Positions 6,843 to 13,791 of a stretch of DNA of 13,791 nucleotides are shown one piece after another (positions within the stretch are counted from its first letter, which is position 1; every line of letters begins with the position of its first letter). The notes beneath the pieces are model-generated. The model was not told the origin of the DNA, ran no database searches, and was given only the letters and a program-made list of their open reading frames with translations. A program made the translations under genes and the position numbers. The DNA lies in assembly GCA_050014415.1 (NCBI GenBank), contig JBEKDJ010000197.1, positions 1-13,791 of the forward strand. Reading direction: 5' to 3'. The DNA comes from JBEKDJ01 sp050014415. GTDB lineage: Bacteria > Desulfobacterota > BSN033 > UBA1163.

Positions 6843-8798
6843 CTATAACTCAAATGCAACATGGAAACCCCCATGAATTGCATCTATAATTTTACCGGGA
6901 TGCTTACAGTCGCCCACTGCATAGATGTTCGCGATTTTACGTCCTAATGCTTCAAGAAGCCCCTTTTCTGAAACTGAGCCTACTGCCAATACCAGAGCAT
7001 CAGATTTGATCTTATGCTTCTGCCTTGCTTTATCCACGGCAATCACACCTTCTTCAGTTATTTCCTCAATGTTTGTTTCCGCCATTATCCTAACTTTGTT
7101 TTCCTCAAGTATTCTCATTAATTCCATTTGATTCATGTTGTAGGATTCAAACCCAACTTGTTCAAACGTAAACTGTTCAATGATTGTCACGTTCTTCCGC
7201 TTTTTGACTGCCAAAAACAATGCAGTATCACAGCCCACAAAGCCTCCGCCGGCTACAACGATCTTTTCTCCTTCAATCTCCAAGGTTTCACCTACAACAT
7301 CACGGGCCATGAATACCATTCGTTTATCAATCCCTGGGATTTTTGGCACGATAGGCTGAGAACCTGTTGCAGCAATAACAGCATCCGGTTGCGCAGCTAT
7401 AAGTAATTCTGGAGTTGCTTCTTGCCCCAGTTTTATGCCAACTCCAAGCTTGACTAACTGGCTTGAAAGGTATTCGATAAGATAGTTGATATCTCCCTTA
7501 TACGGAATCATTCCTGCCAATCGTACTTGTCCTCCCAATCTGTCACTCCTTTCGTGCAAGGTGACTTGATGTCCTCTCAAAGCAGCAACCCGGGCCGCTT
7601 CCATACCACCCGGACCACCACCAACGACAATAACTTTCTTGGGGCTTCGCGTCAATTGGATTCTGTAATCTCCTTCTCGTCCACATATAGCATTCACTGT
7701 GCACCGGATTTTCTTGAAGTTAACAAGTCTGTTGAGACAACCATCCATATCTCTAATACACGGGCGGATCTCGTCTATTCTTCCGGCAGCTACTTTATTT
7801 GGCCATTCAGGATCCGCAAGAAGACTTCTTGCCATTCCTACAAAATCTGCTTGCCCTTCCTGTAGAATCCTAGCAGCTAAAAAAGGATCGCCGATTTTAC
7901 TCGTAAGCAGAACCGGGATCTTAACTGTTTCCTTCATGGCTTTCGCAAGTGGTGCTAAGTAACCTTGAGGGTATGACATGGGAGGACAACTATGAACAGC
8001 TCCTCCTGGAACCCAGAAGTTCCCGCCGGACATGTTTATCGCATGGATACCCACTTTCTCAAAGATTTTAGCATCGATCTTAGATCGTTCCAGATCACGA
8101 CCGCCTTCCAAAAACTCGTCAATATTCCATCTAAAGCTAATCGGGTAATCATCCCCCACATTATCTTTAATGGCCTTTATCAATGCAAGCGGAAGCGCGA
8201 CAGGATCTCCATATTTGTCCTTTCGTTTATTGGTAAAGGGGGACATGAATTGCGCCAATAAATATCCCGAGTGACCATGGATATCGATCCCATCAAACCC
8301 TGAGAGTTTAGCCCGCAACGCGGCTTTCCCATACGTCTCCACTATTCTCTCAACTTCATTCGCTGTAAGAACATGAGGAACCCATTCCGGGAAGAAAGTC
8401 GATTCACAGGGAGATGGAGCTATGGGTTGAAACCCAGGAGGATAGAGGTCAGGAGAACTGAAACTCCCATGCCCAATTGTTATCTGGGCAAATATTTTTG
8501 CACCATACATGTGAACAGTATCAGTCAATTCGGAGAGCCCAATAATGTATTTGTGATGATCGATACGCATGTTGGCCCCAGTTATACTGCTGCGAGCAAT
8601 TTCCATTTCAGCATGCATACAACCTGTGATTATCAGCCCCACCCCGCCTTTAGCTCGCTCTTCATAGTAATTTAGTAGTTCTTTCGTCACACTCCCATCA
8701 ATAGTCTCAAAATTTGTTGCCATTGGCGACATATATATTCGATTCTTGATTTCTAGCTTACCTATTTTGCCAGGCTCTAACAGATTCTCTATAACCAT
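6843..8798 (-). CDS. Old-Yellow-Enzyme/2-enoate-reductase-type FMN, Fe-S, FAD oxidoreductase
   Basis: This 651-residue protein has the layout of 2,4-dienoyl-CoA reductase, 2-enoate reductase and BaiCD/BaiH-type enzymes, which reduce activated C=C bonds with NAD(P)H. Residues 1-340 form the FMN TIM barrel (NRIYMSPMATNF, then GFDGIDIHGHSGYLLAQF at 167-184 and NKRKDKYG). The iron-sulfur region is C347, D350, C354 and C366. The FAD-binding site VIVVGGGPGGMEAA starts at 389, a second dinucleotide fold IVVAGGGFVGCDTA is at 513-526, and the FAD-closing IYAVGDCKHPGKIIDAIHGG is near the end. D350 replaces the second cysteine of the usual C-x2-C-x3-C-x11-C motif. AAGGAGG at 8804-8810 precedes the ATG by 5 bases. 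It is alone on this strand and convergent with the HTH gene. A role in reducing an enoyl-CoA made by the adjacent cluster is possible; steroid or cinnamate-type substrates are equally open. Confidence 0.88.
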   Translation of the reverse strand: MVIENLLEPGKIGKLEIKNRIYMSPMATNFETIDGSVTKELLNYYEERAKGGVGLIITGCMHAEMEIARSSITGANMRIDHHKYIIGLSELTDTVHMYGAKIFAQITIGHGSFSSPDLYPPGFQPIAPSPCESTFFPEWVPHVLTANEVERIVETYGKAALRAKLSGFDGIDIHGHSGYLLAQFMSPFTNKRKDKYGDPVALPLALIKAIKDNVGDDYPISFRWNIDEFLEGGRDLERSKIDAKIFEKVGIHAINMSGGNFWVPGGAVHSCPPMSYPQGYLAPLAKAMKETVKIPVLLTSKIGDPFLAARILQEGQADFVGMARSLLADPEWPNKVAAGRIDEIRPCIRDMDGCLNRLVNFKKIRCTVNAICGREGDYRIQLTRSPKKVIVVGGGPGGMEAARVAALRGHQVTLHERSDRLGGQVRLAGMIPYKGDINYLIEYLSSQLVKLGVGIKLGQEATPELLIAAQPDAVIAATGSQPIVPKIPGIDKRMVFMARDVVGETLEIEGEKIVVAGGGFVGCDTALFLAVKKRKNVTIIEQFTFEQVGFESYNMNQMELMRILEENKVRIMAETNIEEITEEGVIAVDKARQKHKIKSDALVLAVGSVSEKGLLEALGRKIANIYAVGDCKHPGKIIDAIHGGFHVAFEL

Positions 8799-9599
8799 TT
8801 GTTCCTCCTTCAGAAAATCCAGATGAGTGAAGTTTCTGGAACATTGTTTTCATGGCATAAATACTTTGACCTTACTCAAACCGAACCTCATCCCATCAGA
8901 CGACCCATCATTTCTACATTGCAAACACGGTTCCTACATAATCTATCCATGCCCCATGCTCTTGCCCCGGAGAAATATCAACCAAGTGTGAAAACCCCAA
9001 TGATCCTTTCACACACCTTTTCTGAGTGTTCTTTCACTTTTCCAGTATCGCGCCCCCTTCTTTCAATATCGCATCCATAACTGATGCAAGAAATTATCTA
9101 GCCGTTATGAACCAAGTTATTAACTGATTTCCCAATTCTGAGTCAATAATATACTTTTATTGGAAGGTATTCACAGGGGGAAAATATGGATTAGGAAGGC
9201 TTTTTTTGACCAGAACAATCTGCCGAAGAATTCCTCTTCAAGAGTCGCCTAAATGTATAATGTTGAAGAATAAAGGGTTAAGATTCTCCGTCCATGCAAG
9301 CTTATGAATATCAGTGGCTTGACTCAACAGTGGGCACGAGATAGTTGGGGTTCTGCCCGAAAGGAGAAAGAACCCTACAAGAGTAACCCAAGAATTTCTT
9401 ATGAACTGGGGGATAAGAGTTTTCGGTGAAAACTTAGATACCAAGGATACTTTCTTCATTCAGGTCGCGATAGATGACGAAGCGGTTGGGATTTTTCAGC
9501 CTGTCCTAAGGCTCTGCATCTCGGAAGTAACTCTCGCTTTCAGAAATACCTTCTGGAATTCAGGAGAAGGTTTAAACCGTAATTGTTTTGTAGAGAGTT
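8799..9599. other. Intergenic stretch without a recognised gene
   Basis: Apart from the ribosome-binding site of the flavoenzyme gene at its left edge, I recognise no gene, RNA or repeat here. Short open frames exist at 9238-9459 (-) and 9401-9601 (+), but they overlap on opposite strands, lack good ribosome-binding sites and resemble no family I know. The left third (about 8880-9090, read on the minus strand) has broken protein-like stretches in different frames. It could be a decayed gene, but I cannot name one. Confidence 0.5.
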
Positions 9600-9639
9600 A
9601 AAAAGAGTGAAAGGCCGGAGAATGAACTTCTTCCTGGCT

Positions 9640-9770
9640 CAAGACCCCTAACTCCAATGTGTTCCCTACCTCCCTAAGCCCTGATACGTTGATTGGGTTG
9701 ATGAATCCTTGTCACGGTGGAGGTTTGGTTGGGAGGCGCTGCATGCCTGATCTCAGAGAGAGGTGAAGGA
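9640..9770 (+). ncRNA. Possible bridge-RNA-type leader of an IS110-family remnant
   Basis: IS110-group elements carry a structured non-coding RNA upstream of the transposase that guides target choice. This non-coding stretch sits directly before the decayed IS110 transposase and shows foldable segments. GGGTT (9695-9699) and AATCC (9704-9708) form a hairpin with a 4-base loop. It is enclosed by CCTCCC (9670-9675) pairing with GGGAGG (9731-9736). Limits are approximate and the call depends on position and symmetry only. The transposase is dead, so any RNA is likely a fossil here. Confidence 0.3.
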
Positions 9771-10143
9771 ATGTACAGTCTCTTTGTAGGAATTGATGTG
9801 TCGAAGAATTTCTTTTCTCCAGCCGGGAATCCAAAGGAAATGAATGCTTTTCCAAGTTTTATTCCATGAATTTCGATGGGTTTAAGGAACTTCTTAAAGC
9901 AATTACATCTCAGGGTGGAAATGTTTCAAAGGTCATCCTGGCGATGGAATCTACGGATGCTATCGCACCAATCTCTTTTCTCACATCTCAAAGGATCCCT
10001 ACAATGGTGGTGGATCCCCCTTACTCATCTTAGATTCTGGGAAGCTTTCTCTAAGAAAGAGCAAGACGGATACAAAAGACGCTATGACAATTGCGAGATT
10101 TCTTATAGATCACCATGAAGAAATTTCTCAACTACCGGTTTGA
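9771..10143 (+). pseudogene. Decayed N-terminal part of IS110-family transposase
   Basis: The DEDD (RuvC-like) domain of an IS110-family transposase can be read only by changing frame. From ATG 9771 comes LFVGIDVSK, ending at a stop near 9867. A second frame from about 9866 gives MNFDGFKELLKAI and ILAMEST, and a third gives KLSLRKSKTDTKDAMTIARFL and EEISQLPV to the TGA at 10141. The catalytic D of GIDVSK, E of MEST and the two D of KTDTKDA remain recognisable, so at least two frameshifts separate conserved blocks. The C-terminal transposase domain with its serine is absent, so the copy is truncated to roughly a third of the usual length. It is a marker of past transposition and cannot be active. 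Confidence 0.85.
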
Positions 10144-10345
10144 ATCGTCTGATTAGCTAGTGGCCCCTGTCTTTTTGTGTCAAGAGAATACTTTTTGAAG
10201 CAGTTCCATCCAAATAGTGTAACTAAAGTGTAACCGTCACAACTGAAAACGACCCAAATCAATCCAAACTATTCCAACATGGGTCTTATAAGTGCTTGAT
10301 ACTTAAGTCTTTGAAAATGATGGGAAATCGCTATTAAGAAGTGAT

Positions 10346-10393
10346 TGACTACGAATCCGCAGGTCGCCCGTTCAAGTCGGGCTGGGCGCGCCA
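10346..10393 (+). other. 3' half of tRNA-Arg(ACG): probable integrase attachment site
   Basis: The sequence reads as a tRNA from the anticodon loop onward. The anticodon loop CTACGAA is at 10349-10355 (anticodon ACG, arginine) and the stem 3' strand TCCGC follows. The T arm GCCCG-TTCAAGT-CGGGC is perfect at 10366-10382. The acceptor strand TGGGCGC, discriminator G and encoded CCA end at 10393. The 5' half is missing: the bases before the loop do not pair with TCCGC, and there is no D arm or 5' acceptor strand where one is expected. A tRNA cut within the anticodon region is the usual product of tyrosine-recombinase integration, which duplicates the 3' half. A recombinase gene lies about 3 kb to the right. 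This fragment cannot make a functional tRNA. Confidence 0.8.
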
Positions 10394-10402
10394 ATAAAAT
10401 CA

Positions 10403-10440
10403 AGAGGTTACGGTATTCAAACAGTAGCCTCTTTTTCTTT
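10403..10440 (+). terminator. Rho-independent terminator after the tRNA fragment
   Basis: AGAGGTTAC (10403-10411) pairs with GTAGCCTCT (10424-10432) as a 9-base stem with one G-T pair and a 12-base loop, followed by a T-rich run (TTTTCTTT). Starting 9 bases after the CCA, it fits the terminator of the tRNA-Arg gene. Confidence 0.75.
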
Positions 10441-10441
10441 A

Positions 10442-10461
10442 GTGTCCATATAGGTGTCCAT
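10442..10461 (+). repeat. Tandem GTGTCCAT direct repeats beside the att site
   Basis: GTGTCCAT occurs twice, at 10442-10449 and 10454-10461, with a 12-base period. Short direct repeats close to a tRNA attachment core are the kind of site bound by the arm-binding domain of tyrosine integrases. Only two copies are seen, so this is suggestive only. Confidence 0.4.
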
Positions 10462-11005
10462 CGTTCCGGTAATCCAGCCCTCAAAACCGATTTCCCAGCT
10501 CTACAAAAACAGAGTTTCATTGTCGTCCGCCTCAAGGATTTTCCTCATCGTCATGCCTCCTAATCTTGGAGACAAACAATTCCAGATATACCGGCCTACC
10601 GCCGAAAAGTACTTCCTGTAACTTTCTGTTCCCTAATTTTAGAAAAAGGTGTATATTACAACCATAAATGAACAATGTGGATATGCCTCGACCCATATGA
10701 ATAATTCATTCTGGAATTAACTCAATTCCATATAATACTGTTTAGAACGATCTTTTCTGTAAAAAATGGCTCGAAATCGACCCTTTTGGGGTGGAAGAGG
10801 GCCTTTAGTGGTTCAATATTTATGAAAATCTAAAAGAAGCATAAAAGTTACTGTTGCTCGATTTAACGTCAGAGACCAACCCCATATAGGAAAAGATGTG
10901 CGGGGCAGAGAAAACAAATTATGAAAATCATGAATACGGCTGATCTGCCGATACAGCCAATTTGAAAACACGTCCCAAAAACAAATTCAGAAAAAACGCA
11001 TAACT
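10462..11005. other. Non-coding stretch with regulatory-looking elements
   Basis: No gene is recognised in these roughly 540 bases. Besides the promoter/operator candidate listed separately, they hold a GGCTG...CAGCC hairpin at 10938-10958 about 60 bases before the next gene. The rest shows no coding pattern on either strand. Confidence 0.5.
10712..10736 (+). promoter_or_regulatory. TATAAT box abutting a palindrome
   Basis: TGGAATT (10712-10718) and AATTCCA (10724-10730) form a perfect 7-base inverted repeat with a 5-base centre, directly followed by TATAAT at 10731-10736, an ideal -10 box. No good -35 box is found at 16-18 bases, as expected if an activator or repressor works at the palindrome. 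The nearest downstream gene on this strand starts at 11020, leaving a leader of about 280 bases. Confidence 0.4.
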
Positions 11006-11019
11006 GGAGGAGAACCGAG

Positions 11020-11295
11020 ATGTTCGTCTACGTAAGCCGCATCAAGCCAAATGACGACGCTCCAGACATTAAGTTTTTTGAGGTTCAGGTCGTTTTTCAC
11101 GATGATGAAAAAGTCCCTCACAAGGGAGCCGACGTAACCATTTTTCTCGCTAAGAACGATCAAATGACCTTTACTGAGATGAAAGTCGCCGCAATTCAAA
11201 AAGCTCGTGATTTTTTGTTGTTTGCCGCAAAATTTCCCCCGAGCGAATATCATCAGCAATGGTCTTACGAATCAGTTCCTGAAGAGGCTTTTTGA
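11020..11295 (+). CDS. Small hypothetical protein (91 aa)
   Basis: I do not recognise this family. The 91-residue acidic-to-neutral protein has no signal peptide, membrane segment or metal-binding cysteines (it has no cysteine at all). Alternating hydrophobic stretches (MFVYVSRI, FFEVQVVFH, ADVTIFLAK) suggest beta strands, and a helix around residues 50-70 (FTEMKVAAIQKARDFLLFAA) follows. A small alpha/beta fold is likely. GGAGGAG at 11006-11012 lies 7 bases before the ATG, a strong ribosome-binding site that supports a real gene. It stands alone between the tRNA fragment and the IS1182-family element, so neighbours give no functional clue. Such short orphans are common in integrated elements. 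Confidence 0.65.
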   Translation: MFVYVSRIKPNDDAPDIKFFEVQVVFHDDEKVPHKGADVTIFLAKNDQMTFTEMKVAAIQKARDFLLFAAKFPPSEYHQQWSYESVPEEAF

Positions 11296-11407
11296 ATAGG
11301 TTTGTTAGGAATTTGGTCATTCATTTCTCCTTTTGCCCCGCACTATGTTGTCTTTGACTATCGAGCAACAATTAGATGCAGCGGACAAGCCGCTGATGGC
11401 CGCCGTT

Positions 11408-11426
11408 GAGACTGCAGAAAAAGTCC
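11408..11426 (+). repeat. Left terminal inverted repeat of the IS1182-family element
   Basis: It pairs with 13201-13219 in inverted orientation at about 15 of 19 bases, sharing the block AGAAAAAG. It begins 92 bases before the transposase start codon. Confidence 0.65.
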
Positions 11427-11499
11427 TGAAAGCATGATGAAATCGCCATATACTCAATGGTAAGGCACCAAGAGACCGCTTAGTAAGAAGAGGAAGGAT

Positions 11500-13055
11500 A
11501 TGGCGAGATATAAGGACTATGATTATTCCCAGGGGAAGTTCATACCGATCCACTTTGACCGATAGATCTTGCCCTGGACGTTTGAGTATAGCCTTCATTA
11601 CCTCATCGACAACGAAATAGACCTGTCCGTTTTCGATCTACGGTACCGAAATGACGAGACCGGGGCTCCTGCCTATGATCCTGTGATTCTATTGAAGATC
11701 ATCCTGTATGCCTACTCTCGGGGGATCACGTCCAGCCGAAAGATAGCGCGCAGTGTTGTCAAGAGAACGTTATCTTCATGGGGCTCTCAGCGGATACGCA
11801 GCCTCACTTTACGACGATTGCAGACTTCATCTCGAGCTCGGGGCAGGAGATTATTCATCTGTTTCTAGAAGTCTTATTGATCTGCGATGAGATGGGGTTG
11901 ATCGGCAAGGAGATGTTTGCGGTGGATGGGGTGAAGCTACCATCGAATGCCTCGAAGGAATGGAGTGGGACGAAGGAAGAACTGCGGAAGAAAAGAGAGA
12001 AGATGGAGAAGGCGATCAGGCAGATGGTGAAGCGGCATCGGGAAGTGGATGTTACCGAGGCGGACAGGGGAGTAATTGAGCAGGAAGAGCAGTACGTGGA
12101 GACCCTTCGGGGAAAGGTAAAGAAGATAAAGGCATGGCTACGAGAAAACGGCGACAAACCCGGCAAGACCGGTAAGCCCCTGAAGAGCAATATCACGGAC
12201 AATGAGAGTGCAAAGATGAAGAGCTCACATGGGGTGATCCAGGGCTACGATGGGGTAGCGGTGGTAGACGGAAAGCACCAGGTAGTGGTGTATGCGGAAG
12301 CCTTTGGTGCGGCACAGGAGCATGATCTGCTGATTCCTATGATAGAGGGGGCGAGGGAGAACTTCGAGGCAATCGGCAATCAGCAGGATGTATTTGAAAA
12401 AGCGAAGCTCACAGCCGACAGCGGGTTTCATACCGAGGCGAATATGCAGGAGGTGATGGAACAAGGGATTGATGCGTATATTGCGGACACACAGTTTCAG
12501 AGGTGGGACCCTCGGTTTTCGGACGTTGATAAGTATAAGGAGCGATTCAGAAAAGAGAGGGGCGAGTACTACGGAGCGGCTAACTTATACAGGCCACACA
12601 GGGATTTTACGATCAGCGAAGACAAGACTCACTGCATCTGTCCTGCGGGTAAGCGTCTATACCGCAATGGGGTCAATGTAGTGGTCAATGGCCAGCGGGC
12701 CATCAAGTTTCATGGGAGAAAGACCGACTGTCGGATCTGCGAACTACGGGAGAAATGTCTGAGACATCCAAACCGTACCGAAGCAAGACAGGTGTACTTT
12801 TTTCAGGGGAGTGCGGGGTCGAAGCCGGAGACGTTCACACAGAAGATAAAACGCAAGATCGATTCGATCAAAGGCAGACTCATCTACAACAGGAGACTCG
12901 GAACGGCAGAGCCTGTATTTGGAAATATTTGCTCTACCTTAGGGTTGAATAGATTTACCCTTCGAGGGAAGCGAAAAGTAACCATCCAGTGGTTACTCTA
13001 TTGCACGGTGCACAATCTACTCAAAGTGCATCGGTACGGTCTGGAGTTTGGGTGA
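11500..13055 (+). pseudogene. IS1182-family DDE transposase with stop and frameshift
   Basis: Read from ATG 11500 the product starts MARYKDYDYSQGKFIPIHFD. A TAG at 11563-11565 interrupts it where family members usually have glutamine. The frame then continues through the DUF772-type N-terminal region (YLIDNEIDLSVFD, YDPVILLKIILYAYSRG). Near 11751-11760 it shifts: the conserved ENVIFMGLSA block is in another frame, consistent with two extra bases (GT). The rest is intact: catalytic D at VDGVKLP (codon 11925), D at TADSGFH (12417), and E at GTAEPVFGN (12909). A charged helical insertion follows the first D, and a cysteine-bearing segment CRICELREKC lies before the last block. Removing two bases would give 518 codons, normal for the family. 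The two lesions make it inactive unless suppressed. Confidence 0.88.
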
Positions 13056-13200
13056 ACCCATCCCGATTAGGTGAATGAGTATAGCGGTGGGAAGAAGATC
13101 ATCAAAATAAGAAATGGTGTCACGAATCCCAGAAGTCTCGATGAGAGAAAATGATAATTTTCTATTTTTGATCTAGCAGAAGAAGCAGTTTTTAAAAAAG

Positions 13201-13219
13201 TGGCTTTTTCTACAGGCTC
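13201..13219 (-). repeat. Right terminal inverted repeat of the IS1182-family element
   Basis: This is the inverted partner of 11408-11426. It lies 146 bases after the transposase stop and contains CTTTTTCT, the complement of the AGAAAAAG core. Confidence 0.65.
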
Positions 13220-13292
13220 GTTATGCTCACTTCCAATCCGTAATTTCCGGTTCCTTAATATGGTCCCAAGTAACGATTTGTAGGTGCTAGCT

Positions 13293-13791
13293 TCATCTCC
13301 CAGATGGGTTTCCGTCCCCCGATTGGGCTGCTGCTTTAGCCTGATTATTGCTTTCCTCTTCAGACCATTTGATTTGGGCCAGTTCTTCTTCCGTCACAAG
13401 GTTATACCGCTTAAACACAGACATCATCTTATGACCGGAAAGAGCCATTATCTGGAAGAAGTCATTTCCTGTCTTGCGAAGGTTATTGAGCGAACAGTGG
13501 CGAAGATCATGGAACACAAAATCTTTGATACCAGCATTTTTGAGAGCAGTTTTCCAGGAGCGTCTAAATTCATTGAAAGGTTTACCATCGAATAGAAAAA
13601 CACGGTCTGTATGGAGGCCTCGGGGAAGGGTTTCCAGTATCTCCCTAACTTCAGGGTGGATGGGGACTGAACGAGCGCTGTCAGTTTTCGTTCGGTTTGC
13701 AGTCAAGCGGATGAAACCTTTTTTGAGATCCACTTCGTGCCAAGTCAAATTGATGATCTCGGAAAGGCGAAGTCCCATGTAATAGCCAATC
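13293..13791 (-). CDS. Tyrosine recombinase/integrase, catalytic C-terminal part (runs off the edge)
   Basis: The visible 165 residues continue in frame to the right end of the window with no start, so the N-terminal DNA-binding part lies outside. They carry the catalytic set of phage-type tyrosine recombinases in order: arginine of MGLRLSEI, the beta-hairpin lysine in NRTKTDSARSVPI, HDLRH (H-x-x-R), the second histidine of LSGHK, and the nucleophile tyrosine of FKRYN. The enzyme cuts and rejoins DNA at att sites. A polar tail, KAAAQSGDGNPSGR, follows the domain. The gene points left, toward the tRNA-Arg fragment about 2.9 kb away, and is separated from it by an orphan gene and the IS1182-family element. 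It could be the integrase that used that tRNA site, but the link is not proven. Confidence 0.88.
   Translation of the reverse strand, partial: IGYYMGLRLSEIINLTWHEVDLKKGFIRLTANRTKTDSARSVPIHPEVREILETLPRGLHTDRVFLFDGKPFNEFRRSWKTALKNAGIKDFVFHDLRHCSLNNLRKTGNDFFQIMALSGHKMMSVFKRYNLVTEEELAQIKWSEEESNNQAKAAAQSGDGNPSGR

Larger units (their letters stand above)
11408..13219 (+). mobile_element. IS1182-family insertion sequence, inactivated
   Basis: A transposase pseudogene is bounded by two imperfect terminal inverted repeats. The left one is at 11408-11426 (GAGACTGCAGAAAAAGTCC) and the right one at 13201-13219, whose reverse complement begins GAGCCTGTAGAAAAAG; they match at about 15 of 19 positions. The total of about 1.8 kb fits IS1182-family size. 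No clear target-site duplication is visible at the edges. The exact outer limits follow from the repeat match and could shift by a few bases. Confidence 0.75.

Noticed and set aside
9238..9601. Short overlapping open frames on both strands
   Set aside because: They overlap each other, lack ribosome-binding sites and resemble no known family.
10442..10461. GTGTCCAT repeats as a CRISPR array
   Set aside because: There are only two 8-base copies with a 4-base gap, far too short, and no cas genes are nearby.
10269..10535. 88-codon open frame on the minus strand across the tRNA fragment
   Set aside because: It is antisense to the tRNA-Arg remnant and its terminator. Frames of this kind (RLERAT-type peptides) are a known annotation artefact at tRNA-linked att sites.
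11345..11437. 30-codon open frame beginning MLSLTIEQQLDAADKP
   Set aside because: It reads straight through the left terminal repeat of the IS element and has no clear ribosome-binding site. It could be the start of a gene disrupted by the insertion, but nothing after the right repeat continues it recognisably.
11563..11565. TAG in the transposase as a recoded (pyrrolysine) codon
   Set aside because: The same gene also has a frameshift, so simple decay is the better explanation, and no pyrrolysine gene is in the window.

Overview
The window suggests an anaerobic bacterium of the Desulfobacterota (deltaproteobacterial) type. This rests on the gene mix and not on a marker gene: a two-subunit cobalamin acyl-CoA mutase, several acyl-CoA enzymes, a large flavin/iron-sulfur enoate-reductase-like protein, and IS1182- and IS110-family remnants. 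Base composition is moderate. No rRNA or complete tRNA is present to confirm the lineage.

Left part (1-5973, all + strand): an acyl-CoA metabolism cluster. In order it holds the 3' end of a methylmalonyl-CoA-mutase-type large subunit, its separate cobalamin-binding small subunit, two different AMP-forming acyl-CoA ligases, a two-hot-dog MaoC/FAS1-type dehydratase, and a VOC-fold protein of the methylmalonyl-CoA epimerase type. Read together, the set could activate an organic acid to its CoA thioester, rearrange its carbon skeleton, hydrate or dehydrate it and adjust stereochemistry. The substrate cannot be read from the sequence; branched short-chain acids, 2-hydroxyisobutyrate-like acids or alkyl-succinates are possible.

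Middle part (5974-8798): a small protein with a C-terminal Cro/C1-type helix-turn-helix (+), then a convergent gene (-) for a 651-residue Old-Yellow-Enzyme/2-enoate-reductase-type protein with FMN, iron-sulfur and FAD/NAD(P) regions. One of its four expected cluster cysteines is aspartate.

Right part (8799-13791): an accessory, gene-poor zone. It contains about 0.8 kb with no recognisable gene, a decayed N-terminal half of an IS110-family transposase with a possible bridge-RNA-type leader, and the 3' half of a tRNA-Arg(ACG) gene with CCA and a following terminator, which looks like an integration site. Next come a possible promoter/operator, a 91-residue orphan gene, a nearly full-length but inactivated IS1182-family element with recognisable terminal inverted repeats, and the catalytic end of a tyrosine recombinase that runs off the right edge. 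The tRNA fragment, recombinase and two dead IS elements point to a genomic-island junction near 10.35 kb. Which side is the island is not settled by this window.
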